Source: a virus. From it: DNA of 29,451 bases. The position numbers and the translations under genes were made by a program. The notes under the pieces were generated by a model, which was given only the letters and a program-made list of their open reading frames with translations, did not search any database and was not told the origin of the DNA. Below are positions 14,194-27,000 of this stretch, one piece after another. The first letter of the stretch is position 1, and every line of letters begins with the position of its first letter. Location of the stretch: positions 1 through 29,451 of IMG/VR virus record IMGVR_UViG_3300007276_003333; one strand, 5' to 3'.

Positions 14194-16417
14194 AATGTAT
14201 AGAGTTATTTCTAATAGTACACGCTAATATATTTTTACCGCATATATCTCCTTCAGGACCTGAAGCAGTTTGATTATCTACACCAATAGGATTGGTATTA
14301 GCAGTAAGACTAGTACCTGGTATAGTACCACCTCCGGGCCCAGGATACTGACACTCTTCTCCTTTATATTGCCACTGACAAGTATTCTTATAATATTTAC
14401 GTCTAGGAGTTACTTGTTTAAAATACTGAAGCCAAGTAACTAAGCCAAAGGCAGCAGTGGTATCACCTAAAGATTCTAATTGATCTATCTTAAATCTATC
14501 TTCAATGTATGATTCAGTATCTACATCATCATTTATAATAAAAATAGAATCTCCTATAGAAGTATTAGCTTCTAAATCACCAGATAAGAATAAAAATCTA
14601 TTTTCCTCTATACTCTCAATAGTAGCAGAAGTTGAACCTTTTGATGACCGAACATTATCTCCTACTCTATAAGGCATACTATTATATACTTCAAGTACAT
14701 TTCCTGAAACATACTTAACAGAACTATGCTCAGGCCAAACATCTAAAAAATTAGCAAAAGTAGTTTTAATATTGACTACAGCACCTTGTAGATCTCTAGA
14801 ATCATTTTTAAGCTCTTGCCAAGTTCCTGCAACTGCATCTGTTTGAAATTTTGTAAAAGAAGCATTAGCTTGTCCATAGTATCCTTCTATAGCAGAGCTA
14901 TAATTTAGACCTTTTGCTCGTGCCGCAGTTAAAGTGTCAAAAGCAACTTCTCCTACATTACCTACTTGTGCAGGAGTAAAGTTAATAGTTCTGGGGTCAA
15001 TACCATGACAAGGTATACCATTAACATTAGCAACACATGAATTAGAAGTATTGTTACCCACAATAAAAGGATCTTCAACCAGTGCTGATATAATATTATC
15101 AACATTAAATATTGTTAAAGTAAGTTCATTAATTTTTCCATCAGTGCCTTGACTAATACTTGAGACATCTACAGGAAAGGGTATATAAGAATCTCCATCA
15201 TAAGTTACATTATAGTTTAAATCAGAAATTAAATCACCAGCTACATCCGCAAACTTTAAAGGAAAATTAGTAGGCCAAGCTCTACCTTCACCATCTTCTG
15301 TAGGATTACCTTCGGGAGTGATTGGAAACCACTCACCAGGATAATATATCTCATATAGTCGTACTATAGGATTTTGTGTAAAAGCATTTTTTTCGGCTAT
15401 AAAAGAACTAGGAACTTGTGAAGATATGGTAGCTGACGCAGTTTGTTGAGATGACACAAATATATTAGCAATAAAAGGAACGCTTGTTAAACTACTACCT
15501 TCATCAATAAATAATATTGTTCCATTAGGGATACTATTTGGGGCGTCAGATATAGTTAATTGAGTAGTACTATCTACACTAGTGACAGTTTGTGAGCTAG
15601 TATATCCATTGCTATTTGGGGAGTTGACTACGTATCCAGCGTTTATTCCTGAAGTATCAGCAACTGTTAAAGTGCTGATAAGACTTGCTGTGCCTGCACT
15701 TGAATACGCAGTAAATGAACTAGTATCGACAATACTAAAAGTATCTTCATCTATAACTGTAATTGTATAAACATTTCCATTAACTTGTGTCATACCTACT
15801 ACATTTGAAAATGCAATACGATTCCCTGTACTAAATCCATGTGCAACAGCTGTTACAACACCTGGATTAGCTCTTGTTATAGCTGTAATTGTTTTACTAG
15901 TACCTGCTGTGCCACCTGTATTAGCAACACTAAAAGTTAAAGGGTCTGCTCCCCCACTACCCAACTTACTATCTGCTATAGTAATAACATCGCCTATAAC
16001 AAATCTATCTCCACCTGCTGTAACTGATACGGCTGCTGCACCTGAACCATCTATTACTACACTAAAAGTTGCGCCAGTGCCTACACCGGTTTTTGTATAA
16101 TCAGAATCGCTGATAGCATAAGTTCCTGCTGTGCGATCAGTATCTGCAGCACTTATGCTAGTAATTGTTAATATAGGAGTAAATACTGTGGTAGTAAGTC
16201 TAGCACCCCCTATAACAGAAGCACTAGAAGTTATTGTCTCACTAGTATGAAACTCTTGTAATACGTTATTTAATTTAACTTTTAACTCATTAGTTGTTTG
16301 ATTAACATTAGCAATTAATGCTACAGTAGAACTCGTAGAGCCTACAACAGAATTACCAGGAACAAACCCAATTGCATTGTTAACAGTAAGTATTACGTCA
16401 TAATTTCTAGCAGTCAT
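14150..16417 (-). CDS. Minor tail protein, lambda L-like, with C-terminal Fe-S cysteine signature
   Basis: This 755-residue protein is far longer than lambda L (about 230). The C-terminal part (about 345-755) matches L: INELTLTIFNVDNIISALV, LQGAVVNIKTTFANFLDVWP, and the tail RRKYYKNTCQWQYKGEECQY with a second pair ICGKNILACTIRNN and HFGGFPATGR at the end. The cysteines are C680-x8-C689 and C726-x6-C733. The within-pair spacings equal those I recall for lambda L, where four cysteines hold a [4Fe-4S] cluster. The N-terminal 340 residues are extra, beta-rich and Ser/Thr/Ala-rich, and include a module at about 175-245 (AHGFSTGNRIAFSNVVGMTQ) shared with the J-like protein. Start and upstream stop overlap as TAATG. 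L-type proteins sit in the tip ring between tube and J. Confidence 0.87.
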   Translation of the reverse strand: MTARNYDVILTVNNAIGFVPGNSVVGSTSSTVALIANVNQTTNELKVKLNNVLQEFHTSETITSSASVIGGARLTTTVFTPILTITSISAADTDRTAGTYAISDSDYTKTGVGTGATFSVVIDGSGAAAVSVTAGGDRFVIGDVITIADSKLGSGGADPLTFSVANTGGTAGTSKTITAITRANPGVVTAVAHGFSTGNRIAFSNVVGMTQVNGNVYTITVIDEDTFSIVDTSSFTAYSSAGTASLISTLTVADTSGINAGYVVNSPNSNGYTSSQTVTSVDSTTQLTISDAPNSIPNGTILFIDEGSSLTSVPFIANIFVSSQQTASATISSQVPSSFIAEKNAFTQNPIVRLYEIYYPGEWFPITPEGNPTEDGEGRAWPTNFPLKFADVAGDLISDLNYNVTYDGDSYIPFPVDVSSISQGTDGKINELTLTIFNVDNIISALVEDPFIVGNNTSNSCVANVNGIPCHGIDPRTINFTPAQVGNVGEVAFDTLTAARAKGLNYSSAIEGYYGQANASFTKFQTDAVAGTWQELKNDSRDLQGAVVNIKTTFANFLDVWPEHSSVKYVSGNVLEVYNSMPYRVGDNVRSSKGSTSATIESIEENRFLFLSGDLEANTSIGDSIFIINDDVDTESYIEDRFKIDQLESLGDTTAAFGLVTWLQYFKQVTPRRKYYKNTCQWQYKGEECQYPGPGGGTIPGTSLTANTNPIGVDNQTASGPEGDICGKNILACTIRNNSIHFGGFPATGRTIPKQ

Positions 16418-18030
16418 TAATCATATGTCTCTTGCAATTTAAAACTAACAGTGTAAAAGTTTTCTGTTAAACTAGTACCTGCTGATAAAACTTGACTTAT
16501 TTGTAAATCTCCATCAAATCTTGTACTAATTGTACCAGCTTCATTCAGATGTGACAAGTCAAAACTAAAAGATTCAAATTCTCCACTTCTAGCATTATAA
16601 AAATTTTCAATTGCAGTTCTTTCTACTCCTGATATGTTAGTATATGTTAAATCATAAGCTCTGAGACCTCTTCTAGATTTTAATCTTCTCTTTTCATAAC
16701 CTGCCTGTGATGTAAAGGTATTTACTGCAAATTTCTTACTAGTTGAAAATCCTGAATCAGGTTTTCTATCAGCCATAGAATTAAATCTATCACTAACACT
16801 AACAGAAGAATCAAATATTCTAAGAGATAACGTATCTTCAGGATATATAGTTCCTAAAGGGGCTCCACCTATTACTGTGGCAGTAGTAGTTAAGGAGTTT
16901 ATAGTATCTGTTCTATATCTAGCACCCTCTGCTATACGTACATACTCAATTTTACCTTTATATCGTTCTTGACTTGCTGCTGAGCCTCCAGATACATCAT
17001 CATTTGCCCCAATAGTTAATGCTCCTGTAAAAATAGCTACACTAGGATTATAGTTTACATGACTTACTAGTATATCTTGAACATATAAGCGTAAGTTAGC
17101 AGTAGTTTTATCATAAGATACTGCAACACTATATGAAGTACCTCCATTACAGTTACCTCCGTATATTTCTGTTAAGGATCCTCCTTGATTTATGATAAGA
17201 CCTACATTAGCATTTGATCCTACAGTTCTTAGTGCATAATAATTAGAAGCATCTTGAAAACGTGCCAATACAGTTTGGTTAGAACTCATACTAGCACCTG
17301 AATCAGGAGTTATAATAGTATCAAAAGTAAATGATGTTTCTTGTCCTATATTAAAAGAATTACTTGAAGGAACATTTATAAACTTAGACGCATCTAGCAC
17401 AACATTGGACCCACTAAAACTAGCTGAACCACTATTTATAGTAACAGTATGAGCTTTAGGACTTGAATCTGTTAAATTACCAGCAAAATTAGTTAACAAA
17501 CCTACAGCTGCATTGTCACCTATGTCTATACCTTGATAACCTAACGTAACAGAAGGGTATGTGTAAGAAGTTGTTTGTTGAAAAACACCAGAAGCATATA
17601 CTATAAAGTCACTAGTACTAACTACATTGACACTTGCTGGAAAAGAAAAAGACTCAGTAACTCCGTTTACAATATAGTTATTACCATTGATTACTGTAGG
17701 GGCTGTATTACTAAAATCTGCTGCTACCACTTCAGGAAATGTTCTAGTTAATCTATATCTTTCAGGTAGTGTTATAGTTTTTACAACTAACTCAGTAGCA
17801 TTAGGAGCTTCTGCAAATGTTATGGTTTGTCCTGCATTAGATAGACTATAGGTAGCAGTGGACTGTAAAATACCATCATCAAAAGCTGTTACTTCTCCTT
17901 TACTAATAACAGTACTAGGTAAATTAAAAGTTACTCTAGTTGTTCCAGTATTATTAAAAGTTGAAGTAGCTACAACAGAAAAAGCTGTTATAGGAGCTTG
18001 TGCATCATCAGGGTAGGTAGCAGTAGTCAT
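16417..18030 (-). CDS. Minor tail protein, lambda M-like, with inserted LamG-like domain
   Basis: This is a 537-residue protein; lambda M is about 110. Residues about 418-537 look like the M/DUF2460-type domain: ADRKPDSGFSTSKKFAVNTF, YEKRRLKSRRGLRAYDLTY, then a helix and loop reading RTAIENFYNARSGEFESFSF, and a closing strand FYTVSFKLQET. This fits its position between the tape measure and L genes (lambda H-M-L order). N-terminal to it, residues about 165-372 resemble a concanavalin/LamG-type jelly roll (NVVLDASKFINVPSSNSF, ETSFTFDTIITPD, NYYALRTVGSN, YSVAVSYDKTTANLRLYVQD and GKIEYVRIAEGARY). The first 160 residues are further beta-rich sequence. A ribosome site AAGGAA precedes the ATG. The M domain should cap the tube end, and the lectin-like domain would project from the tip and could bind surface glycans. 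The fold call is by eye. Confidence 0.8.
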   Translation of the reverse strand: MTTATYPDDAQAPITAFSVVATSTFNNTGTTRVTFNLPSTVISKGEVTAFDDGILQSTATYSLSNAGQTITFAEAPNATELVVKTITLPERYRLTRTFPEVVAADFSNTAPTVINGNNYIVNGVTESFSFPASVNVVSTSDFIVYASGVFQQTTSYTYPSVTLGYQGIDIGDNAAVGLLTNFAGNLTDSSPKAHTVTINSGSASFSGSNVVLDASKFINVPSSNSFNIGQETSFTFDTIITPDSGASMSSNQTVLARFQDASNYYALRTVGSNANVGLIINQGGSLTEIYGGNCNGGTSYSVAVSYDKTTANLRLYVQDILVSHVNYNPSVAIFTGALTIGANDDVSGGSAASQERYKGKIEYVRIAEGARYRTDTINSLTTTATVIGGAPLGTIYPEDTLSLRIFDSSVSVSDRFNSMADRKPDSGFSTSKKFAVNTFTSQAGYEKRRLKSRRGLRAYDLTYTNISGVERTAIENFYNARSGEFESFSFDLSHLNEAGTISTRFDGDLQISQVLSAGTSLTENFYTVSFKLQETYD

Positions 18031-18041
18031 ATGTTATTTCC

Positions 18042-21000
18042 TTATCCGCTTCTCAGAGCGTTTCTGATAGGTCCGTTGCTTTGTAGATCTCTCATTACGA
18101 CATCAATTACGATCTTATCAGCATCAAATTTAGGTTGTCCTTGCTGTTCAGCAGATTTAGGCTCGCCCTCATTAACAATGTTAAATTGTACATTACCCAT
18201 ACCAGCAGCGCCAGTAGCGTTCATCCTACTTAAATTACCTGCTCCTATAGATTTAGCAGCTGGTCTACGCATTACAAACTCACCAGGCTCTAACATGGCA
18301 GGTACACGATCACGAAGAGCATTTACCTGCCCTCCAGCAGCCATATTTCTAACACCAGTCATACCTACTAATCCACCAGTAGCAGCACCACCAAACATAC
18401 CCATGATGGTTGACATAAAGCCTCCACCGCCACCAGCAGCACCGCCGCCAAACATTCCCATAATGCTTGACATAAGGCCTCCGCCACCTCCGGCTCCGCC
18501 TCCACCAAATAAGCTACCAAGACCGGATGTTACACTACTAAATATATTACCAAGTGATCCACCTAAACCTTTAAATGTATCTAAAGCTGTAGTACCAAAG
18601 TTACCAATACCTTCTTTCATACTACCAAACACATTCATAGCTTTCTCTTTAAAGCCGTCAAAGAATTCCATACCTTTTTTCTCTACATCTTCTTTCATTT
18701 TTTCAGCAGGACTTGGTCCTCCTGCACTACCTGATGTAGTAAGTAAAGCACCGTCTATAACTTTAGCATTATCAGCACCTTTTTCTTCATTTAATCCTAA
18801 TCCTGGAATAAGATTGCCAACTAATCCTCTAAAGGCATCTTTAGCAGGTTCTATAAGAGTTTTTTGTAACACAGTTTTACGTATGTTTTCAAAAGTATCT
18901 GCAAATATATCACCCAAGCCATCTTTAATAGATTTACCTTCTGCTATATTATCAAATACCTTGTTAATGGCATTTCCGAGTCCATCATTGATATTTGTAA
19001 TTAACGCTTCAACCATATCTTTTAATTTTGCTTCAGCTGTTAGTTGATACTCTAAGCGTTCTTTAGTAATTTTAAATAGTTCCCTAGCTGCGGAAGCTTC
19101 TGCTCCTGCGGCTTGCATCTTAGCTACAAAATTTGCTTCAATCATTTCTTCTTCTAAACCTAGCATTTCTCCTTGTTTAATAAACTGCGCAGCAGCCTGT
19201 GCTGCTCTTGTATCTAGATGTAACAAGTCTTGTACACGATTCTTAGAGTTTAAATCATTAATTTTTCGTATAGACTCTAACTCCATTAATAAACCAGTTT
19301 GTTCTAACTTTCTAATTTTTTCTTGGGTATCAAAATTATTATTAGTAAGAGCATCTTGACCAGTTTTAATATCACCAGATCTTTGTTTATTAACACCAAT
19401 AGCAGACAGAGCATCTTCTATAGTTTGATTTAATTTTCTATCTGCGTCTGTTTGTATAGGCATGTCTGTTCCAGCTACTTCAGCTTGTTTAGCAAGAGTA
19501 TCCATATCTAATGCTCTTTTATCTTGTATAAATTTATACTGTTTTTCAAGCAAGTCTAGATCAAATAAACGCTGTTCATTTGCAAGTCTATTTTTCTCTA
19601 GTGCGTCAGCTCTTTGAGCTATAAGTATTGCCTCTTGTCTTTTAATTGTATCTAATGCTGTTTGCTTAGCCTCTAAACGCATTCTATCTTCTTCTGCTAG
19701 TATAGCTTGCTGTGCCAATAACATTTCTTTTTCTTCTGCAAATGCTTCAACACTATTCTTCTTCTCTTCAGCTAATAATTCTTTTTTACGAGTAAGCTCT
19801 TCTAAAGCGGCAGCTCTTTCTTCTTTAGCTAACCCAGCTTTAACACCTGCACTAGCTAGTGCAGCTTTTAAATTAACTTCTGCTAATTTAACTTGTAACA
19901 TTACAGTATCTCTCTGATTCAAGATTGATCTATCTAATTTATTCTGTAATGTAGCTGTTTCTTTTGTAGCGGCAGCACTAATACCCGCTTGTGCACCAGA
20001 AGCAGCAGCATTTGCCTTAGCCATATTTATATCGCTTTGCATTTTAGCTCTTTTTTGGTCCATTTTGAAATCTGCAAGATTAGCGGCACGATTAGAAGCA
20101 TTTATACTTTGTGTTTGTTTAAGACTATTTAATCTAGCTTTATCTACAGATAAAGATGCGGTATCGAGTCGTTGTTGTATTTGGCCTGTTTTTTGTATAA
20201 CTTTCTCATTGTTAAGTAACTTTTGAAGTTCTAGTTGTTTTTTAAGAGCAGTTATCTGTTTATCAAATTCAACAGTTTTTTCTTGTTGTTTTTGAATCTC
20301 TTGTGTTACAGCGTTTAATAGCTGACCTTGCTGAATACGTACTTGATCCTCAAGAGCCTTCTTTTGTTTTTCAAGATCTGCTAATTTTTCAGCAGCCCCT
20401 GCTTTAGTAAGATCTCGATTTCTTCTTACTAAGTCCCCTTCTAAATTACTAGCTTCTTTAATAAGACGTATTTGATCATCAATAGCAGTTAATTTTTCTT
20501 TATTAATAGTTATATTTTCTTGTAATCGAGTCTCAATACTTTGTTTTTCTAGTTCTAAAAGTTGGTTTGCTTTGTCTAATAATGTTTGTTGTCCAGTAGC
20601 ATTATTATTTATTTTATTTTTTTCAACATCAGCTATATCAGTAATTAATTTTTTCTGATCATCTAACAAACGATTTTGTTCTTCTAATCCACCTATTACT
20701 TGACTTTGATCTGCTAAGTCAGATAGACCTCCTAATTGAGCAGGAGTACCTGTTACCATAGCATGAGTTCTTCTTCTTTGTATCTCAAGTGCTGCTTGTT
20801 TTTCTACTAATTTAAGTTCTTTAATTACTGATTCATTTCTTGCTTTAAGAATATCAATTTGATCAAGTTTTTGTTGAGTATTAATACGAAGAGTTTCTAA
20901 AGCTGCGTTTTTCTCTAACTCAATTATTTCTTTTCGCAGAGTATTAGCTTCCATTTTAAATTCTAAATCTTTTATAGCATTTTGTAATTTAATTTTTTCA

Positions 21001-24000
21001 AAGTTTTGCTCTCTTATTAAAAATGCTTTTTCTGCCTCTAAACGCTCGACCTCTAAAGCCACACCTCTTAGTCTGATATTCTCAGATTCTTGAGCGGCAG
21101 CAAGTTCGTCAGAAAGAAGACGTTCAGTCTCTGTTACCTGATCATCAAGTAATTTCTTTTGGTTATTAATATTATCCGTAACTAATTGATTTTGTAAAAT
21201 AGCAGCAGCAGCTCCTGACAACTGATTGTCAGTAATTAATTTTTGTACTCTTATCTGTTCACTAGCCTCAAAAGAAGCTCTTTCAGTAGAAGCATTAATT
21301 TTAGCAGTTTCTCTTGTAGATTTTTCTATCTGGGCATCTACATTTGCTATTTGTTTTTTAATGTCTAGTTGTTCTATAAGTGCTTGTGATACTCTAAATT
21401 CATTATCTGATCTGAGTCTATCCAGTGTAAGTTGCTGTTCTGACTGTCTTAAAGACTCTTCTCTTGCAAATCTAATATTTGCTTGATCAGCTTCTCTCTC
21501 AGCAAGTTCTTGTTGTTTTTGTTGAATACCAGCCTGTGCTTCTAAAAGTTCTAGTTCTCTTTCTAGACCTTTAATTGTATCTTGAATAGCAAAGTTTTCT
21601 GCTTTTATAGAATTTAGTAATTGTGCATTGTGAATATTAGCTTGATCTATTAATGCCTCTTTTTGTGCTTCTAAATCTGCTAGCTTATTAGCATTTTGTT
21701 GACCTTCAAGAGCAGACTGTGCCGCCGCCTTTTGTTGTGCAAGTGCAAAATTTGCTTTTTCAGCATCTATCTTATCTTGTATAGCTGATAACTGTAACAC
21801 AGTTAAAGCACCTTGCCTTGCAATCTCAGAATCAATATTTGCAATTCTTGCGTCATTTAAGCTATTTTCAAGATTTAAAAGTTCTATTTTATCTTTAAAT
21901 TGTTGTTCTGTAGCTTGGGCCTGTATAACACCAATTTCTCCAACTAAAACTTCCTGTTGGGTAAGTGCTGTATTCTGCGCTTCTAGCTGAGTTGTTAGTT
22001 CAGTGCTAGCAAGCAGTCTATCTATATTTGTAGTATCCATCTCAGGATTCGCTTCTACAGCTAAGTCTTTTCTTGCAGCAATATCCGCTTTAGAAAATTT
22101 AATTTGATCAATTAAAAATTGATTTTTAGCTTTAAGTAAGGTATACTCATTTTGTCTGTTTTCTGAAGCAAGTCTATCCGCAGTTGCAGCTGCAGTTCTT
22201 TGTAGCTCTAATACTGCAATTTGTTTTTTATTTGTTTCAGTAGCTGCTGCAAGTTCTATTCGTGAATTATCAAGTTTTTTTACTTCTAACTCTAAAGCAC
22301 TCATTACAAAATCTTTTTCTTCTGTAAGTCTCTTAACTGTTAAATTAGAAATTTCTTGTTCTATAGATAATGCAGTATCAGCAGCGTCAGCTGCTACTTC
22401 AGCAGTTCTTTTACTTTCTTCTATTTTTGATTGTATTACTTGCCTCTCTTGCTCAAGACTTTTAAGTTTTAAACTACTTTCAATAGCGGCAGCAGCGGCA
22501 CCGCTAATACGATTATCTGCAATAAAGTTTTGGACTTTAATTTGGTCTTCAGTAGCAGATCTAGCTGCACCAGCTTTTGCTGCTATAGCAGCACCTTCTG
22601 CTTGAGCAGTTAAAAGTTGATTCTCTATTGCAAGAATTTCTTGTCTTACTTTCTTTTCATTAATGAGTTGATCTGTTAAGTTGTTAGCAATATCAAGTGT
22701 TAACTTTTCAATCTCTAAAGCATGCTCAGAAACTTTCAATGCTTCATCACGAGACATTTTTTCCATAGCTAAGACTGTTAAATTATTTTTTTCTATATCA
22801 TGTAGCTGCTGAGCGACTCTTGCTTGAACACCTAAAGCGTTTTTCTCATTCTCTAGTGCTGTTAATTTTCTAGTACTGAGATCGTCATTTAGTCTTTTTT
22901 CTTCATTAGCTTGGCGAAGAGCTGCTTCAGCTGTTTGATTAGCTACAAGAGCAACCATTTCTTCACTTTTTATTTTTTCATCAATAGCTGCAAGGCTGGT
23001 AGTAAGTGCCTGTGCTTCCTGTTGATCTGCAAGATTAAGAGTTTCGAGTTTATTACTTAATAGACTCTTCTCAGCTTTAAGCTCTTGTAGTGATCCAGCT
23101 TGTTTTGTTCTTAATAATTCTAATTCTTTTACACCTAGAGCTTCTATATTAGCTATTTTAGTGTCTGCTAAGCCTAATTCTGCTTCCAGTATTTTATCTA
23201 TACCTTCTGCATTAAGAGTTATTTGTGTTTCCTGTTGGTCAAGAATGTCACCTTGTTTAAGAAAAACAGCTCCCTGAGTGTCTGCTAATGTATTTAAATC
23301 TGCTATAAGTTTTGTAGATAAGTCAAGTGCTGGAATAGGAGCAGTTGAGGTATCTTTAATTATATCTACTACTTCAGCTAATTTGTTTATCGCAGTCGAA
23401 AACTCATATACAAATGCTTCATTAACTTCTGCAAGTTTCATCTGCCTATCTAAAATAGTTTGATCAATTACTCTTATAGCTCGTTGAGCTGCTATGTTTA
23501 TTCTATCTTTATCTAGTTTTATCTTATTAAGGTCTGCATCACGTTTAAGATTATCTTTTTGATCTTTTATAGCTTGTACAGACTGCCTAGTTTTAGCTGC
23601 TTGTATAGCTATTTCAAGTTGATTCTGTGCTTCAAGCTGTGAAATCTCTTTATCAATCTGATCTTGTCTATCTTTTATAATTTGTCTTTCTATATTTATT
23701 TTAGTATTTTCAAATTCTGCTTGCTCATTAAGTATATTTTTCTCTTCTTGTAAGGAAGATACAGCTAAGTCTTTTTCCATGCTAATTAGTGCTTTTCTTT
23801 GTTCTAATTGAGTATTAGCGCCTTGAGCAGCATCAGTTTCTAATAGTCCTCCTTGAATACCTACAGCAGATTCTTTTGCAGCTAAAACAGCAGCAGCAGC
23901 TCCCTGTCTTTGGGCTATAACTATTTCACGTTGTATATTAAGTCGTTTATTATTTTCGGCAGTCATAGCAGCTTCTTGCTCAAACTGTTGTTGTTGTATA

Positions 24001-27000
24001 TTATTAACAGCTTTTAAAAGTTCTAACCTTTTTTCAGTCACCTTTATCATCTGTTCACGACCAGCTGCAGCTTCTCTAACTTCTATCTCTTTAATAGTTT
24101 CGGCTACTATCAGACCTTTAATCATCATTTCATGATTTAAAATTTTAAGCTGATCTTTAAGTTTTTGTTCTTTTTTTGACTCTGCCTCAATCTGTGTTGT
24201 AAGATTTTTTGACATCTCTAAAGCAACACCTTTTGCTGCTTTTTGAGCTTTACGTCCTTGTGCAACTTTATCCTCATCAGCTTCATTCATTTTAAGCTGT
24301 TCAGCACGTATACCTTTGAGTCCGTCAAATTGTCTATTTAACTCTCTTACTTGATCTTTACGAGTTTTAAATCCTTGTTGTGCTATAGCTGCTTCCTGGC
24401 TTGCTAATGTTAATAGTTCTCGTTGATTTGTAAGTCTCGTTTCATCATCCGTAGCTAACGTACCATACTGACTAATATCACCACTGCTTATAGCATTATC
24501 AGCTGCTTTAATTTGTGACCCAAAAGCTTTGTCTATAGCTTTACCTAAAGCTTCACTTCTTTTGAGTTCATCATTATAGGCTTCTAATTGTTTTAATTCT
24601 TTTTCTAATCGTTGGAATAATGGAGTGTTCTCTTTACCTTGATCTTTTATTGCTTCTAACTGACTCTTTATCCCAAATATACCTTTAGACATAGCACTAG
24701 AAGTAGTAGCCCCATTTTCAAAGCCGTTAGTAAGATCTGATAATGTACTGTCAGCAATAACAAAAGCTTCTGCAAGGTCTTTTACTTCCTTGCTTTGTAT
24801 AGCGTAATCAAATTTACCACCTATTTTTACTAATTTTTCCCCAAATAGGTCAATATCTTTGCCATCAAATACTTTTGATATACTCTCTCCTATATCTTCT
24901 ATACTTTTACCAGTAGCTTGAGATAAACCTGCAGCTAAAGCAGGGTAAGATTCCATTCTTTTTTCCAAAAGATCTTGAAACTTTTTCTCTATAATTAAGT
25001 TTTCTCTAGCTGTTTGAAGTGCTTCAGACTCGGGATTTTCTTCATAAAGTCTATTAATTTCTTTTATGGTTTCTGTAATTTTATTTTGTATAAATAGCTG
25101 TTTCTCAGCATTAGTAGCTTCAGTTTTTTGTGTACCTCCAGCACTAGCCTTAATATTTCTTCTGAATCTCTCAATATTTAGTATTTTATCGCTAAGTTCT
25201 GCTTGCATCTCTAGTAATTTATTTTGTCTTTCTGTATCCAGTAGATTAAATTTAGTGAACTGACCATTTACAAGCATTAATTTATTTTGTTCAAATATTA
25301 ATTCATTTGCTCTTTCTATTTCGCCAGTAAGAGCAGCTGAACCACCCATTTTCGGGCCTTCAGCCGAGTTAATTGTAGTACCTGCAGCAGTATCTATAGC
25401 TTCTTGGCCTACGTCTATTTGACCTGTTATACCCTCTTTTTTTCTTGCCTGAAAATTCTTAAACTTGGCTGTACCAGCATTAAGCTTATCAAACTTTTCA
25501 AAACTCGCATCAACCATGTCATTTCTAGTTTTAAATATAACTGCTTCATCTTTTACCGCATCTCTAAGTGCAATTACTCTTGCCTTAATACCTTCAATAG
25601 CCTCAGTATCAGAGCCTATTGATTTAAACTGTTCTGCTATACTTGCTCCTGATGCTGAGGTAGTACTAATTAAAGCTGCAAAACCATCATCTAATCTTTT
25701 TGTAGCAGCAGTTATAGCTGAGAATCTATCTAGAACTGCTCCTAAAATATCTACATCAAAAATAGTTCCTACTAATTGTGCTACAGCTATAATACCAAAA
25801 ATAGCATTTACTGCTTTCCCTAAGATATTAAATGCAACACCTAAACCTCTTACGCCTGTTTGTAGTAGCTCAGTAGTTCTAGCTAAACCTCTAGAAGCTC
25901 TATTAGAACTATTTATTGCCTCAGTGTTAATCTCTATCAGTCTATTTAAGTATCTCCTACGAGGAGCACCCTCTGCTAAAAGATCTCTATTTCTTTCTAA
26001 AACTGCATTATTTGCTCTAAGAGCTCTGGTATTATTTAACGTACCATCACTTTGTGCAGCTACAGCCCTACTTAGTTCAGCTGTATTTTCTGCAGTTTCT
26101 CCTGCTATACGAGGATTAAAAGAGCCTTGTCTTTGTTGGCCATCATTTGTATTATAAGCGTGATCTCTAGCTGTTTGTGCACTGGTCTCTACACCAGATA
26201 AATCTAAAGTGCCCATATTAGCAGCAGCATCTGACATTCTAGTAGTAAATGCTGCTAGACTCGCTATACCATTTGTAGCAAACCCCCCAACAATAGCACC
26301 CGCTTTACTAAATACAAGAGTTAATACCCCTAAGAATAAGAGCATGGTATTACCAAAATCATTTTTGAAAAAGTTTACAACAGGCAGCAAGAACTCATTA
26401 ATTAGTTGCCCAAACTGAGTTCCTAATTCTACTACTTTTACTGATAATTGTTCTAAAGATTTTTGTGCGGATTGACCATTAACATCAATATTTGCAAATT
26501 TTCTAGTACCTTCGTCAATAACAGCATTAAGAAAGGCTTGTCGTCTTTCAAAATCTGTCATGGTACTAGCAGCAATGTTCATTTTACGTGCATAAGCATC
26601 AACAGCTGGTTCTATTCTTGTAAAAATACCCAATTCGTCCAGCAGTTCAGGTTCCATCTTAGCAGCACCGCGAACAACACGAGTCATAGCATCTGTTAAA
26701 TTTCTACCTAATGCACGAGAAGCACCAAGAGCTACTTTAGATAAGTCTTCAATTTGTTTTGTATTAAAACCTGAAGATAGTGCTAAGTTAGCTGAATTAG
26801 AAGCTTCTTCAAGAGTAAGTTGTCCTTGTGTAATATCTTTTATAGATTGAAGAATCTTAGGACCAGATTGACCTATTTCAGAAGCAAGTGCAGAAGTACC
26901 TCTAACAATATTTTCTGCTTGAGCTGCTTTAGATAATGCGTCAAAAGCTGCTTGTAAAGCAAATACAGTGGCTGCAGCACCGGCATATGCACCAACTAAA

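Noticed and set aside
17998-19047. 349-codon plus-strand open frame opposite the tape measure end
   Set aside because: It is proline-rich and low-complexity, and it is the complement of the Gly/Ala-rich tape measure C-terminus. It has no coding-like domain, and the minus-strand gene is far better supported.
25465-26157. 230-codon plus-strand open frame inside the tape measure
   Set aside because: It is antisense to the hydrophobic/helical part of the tape measure, with Ala/Leu/Ser-biased translation, no recognisable motif and opposite direction to the whole operon.
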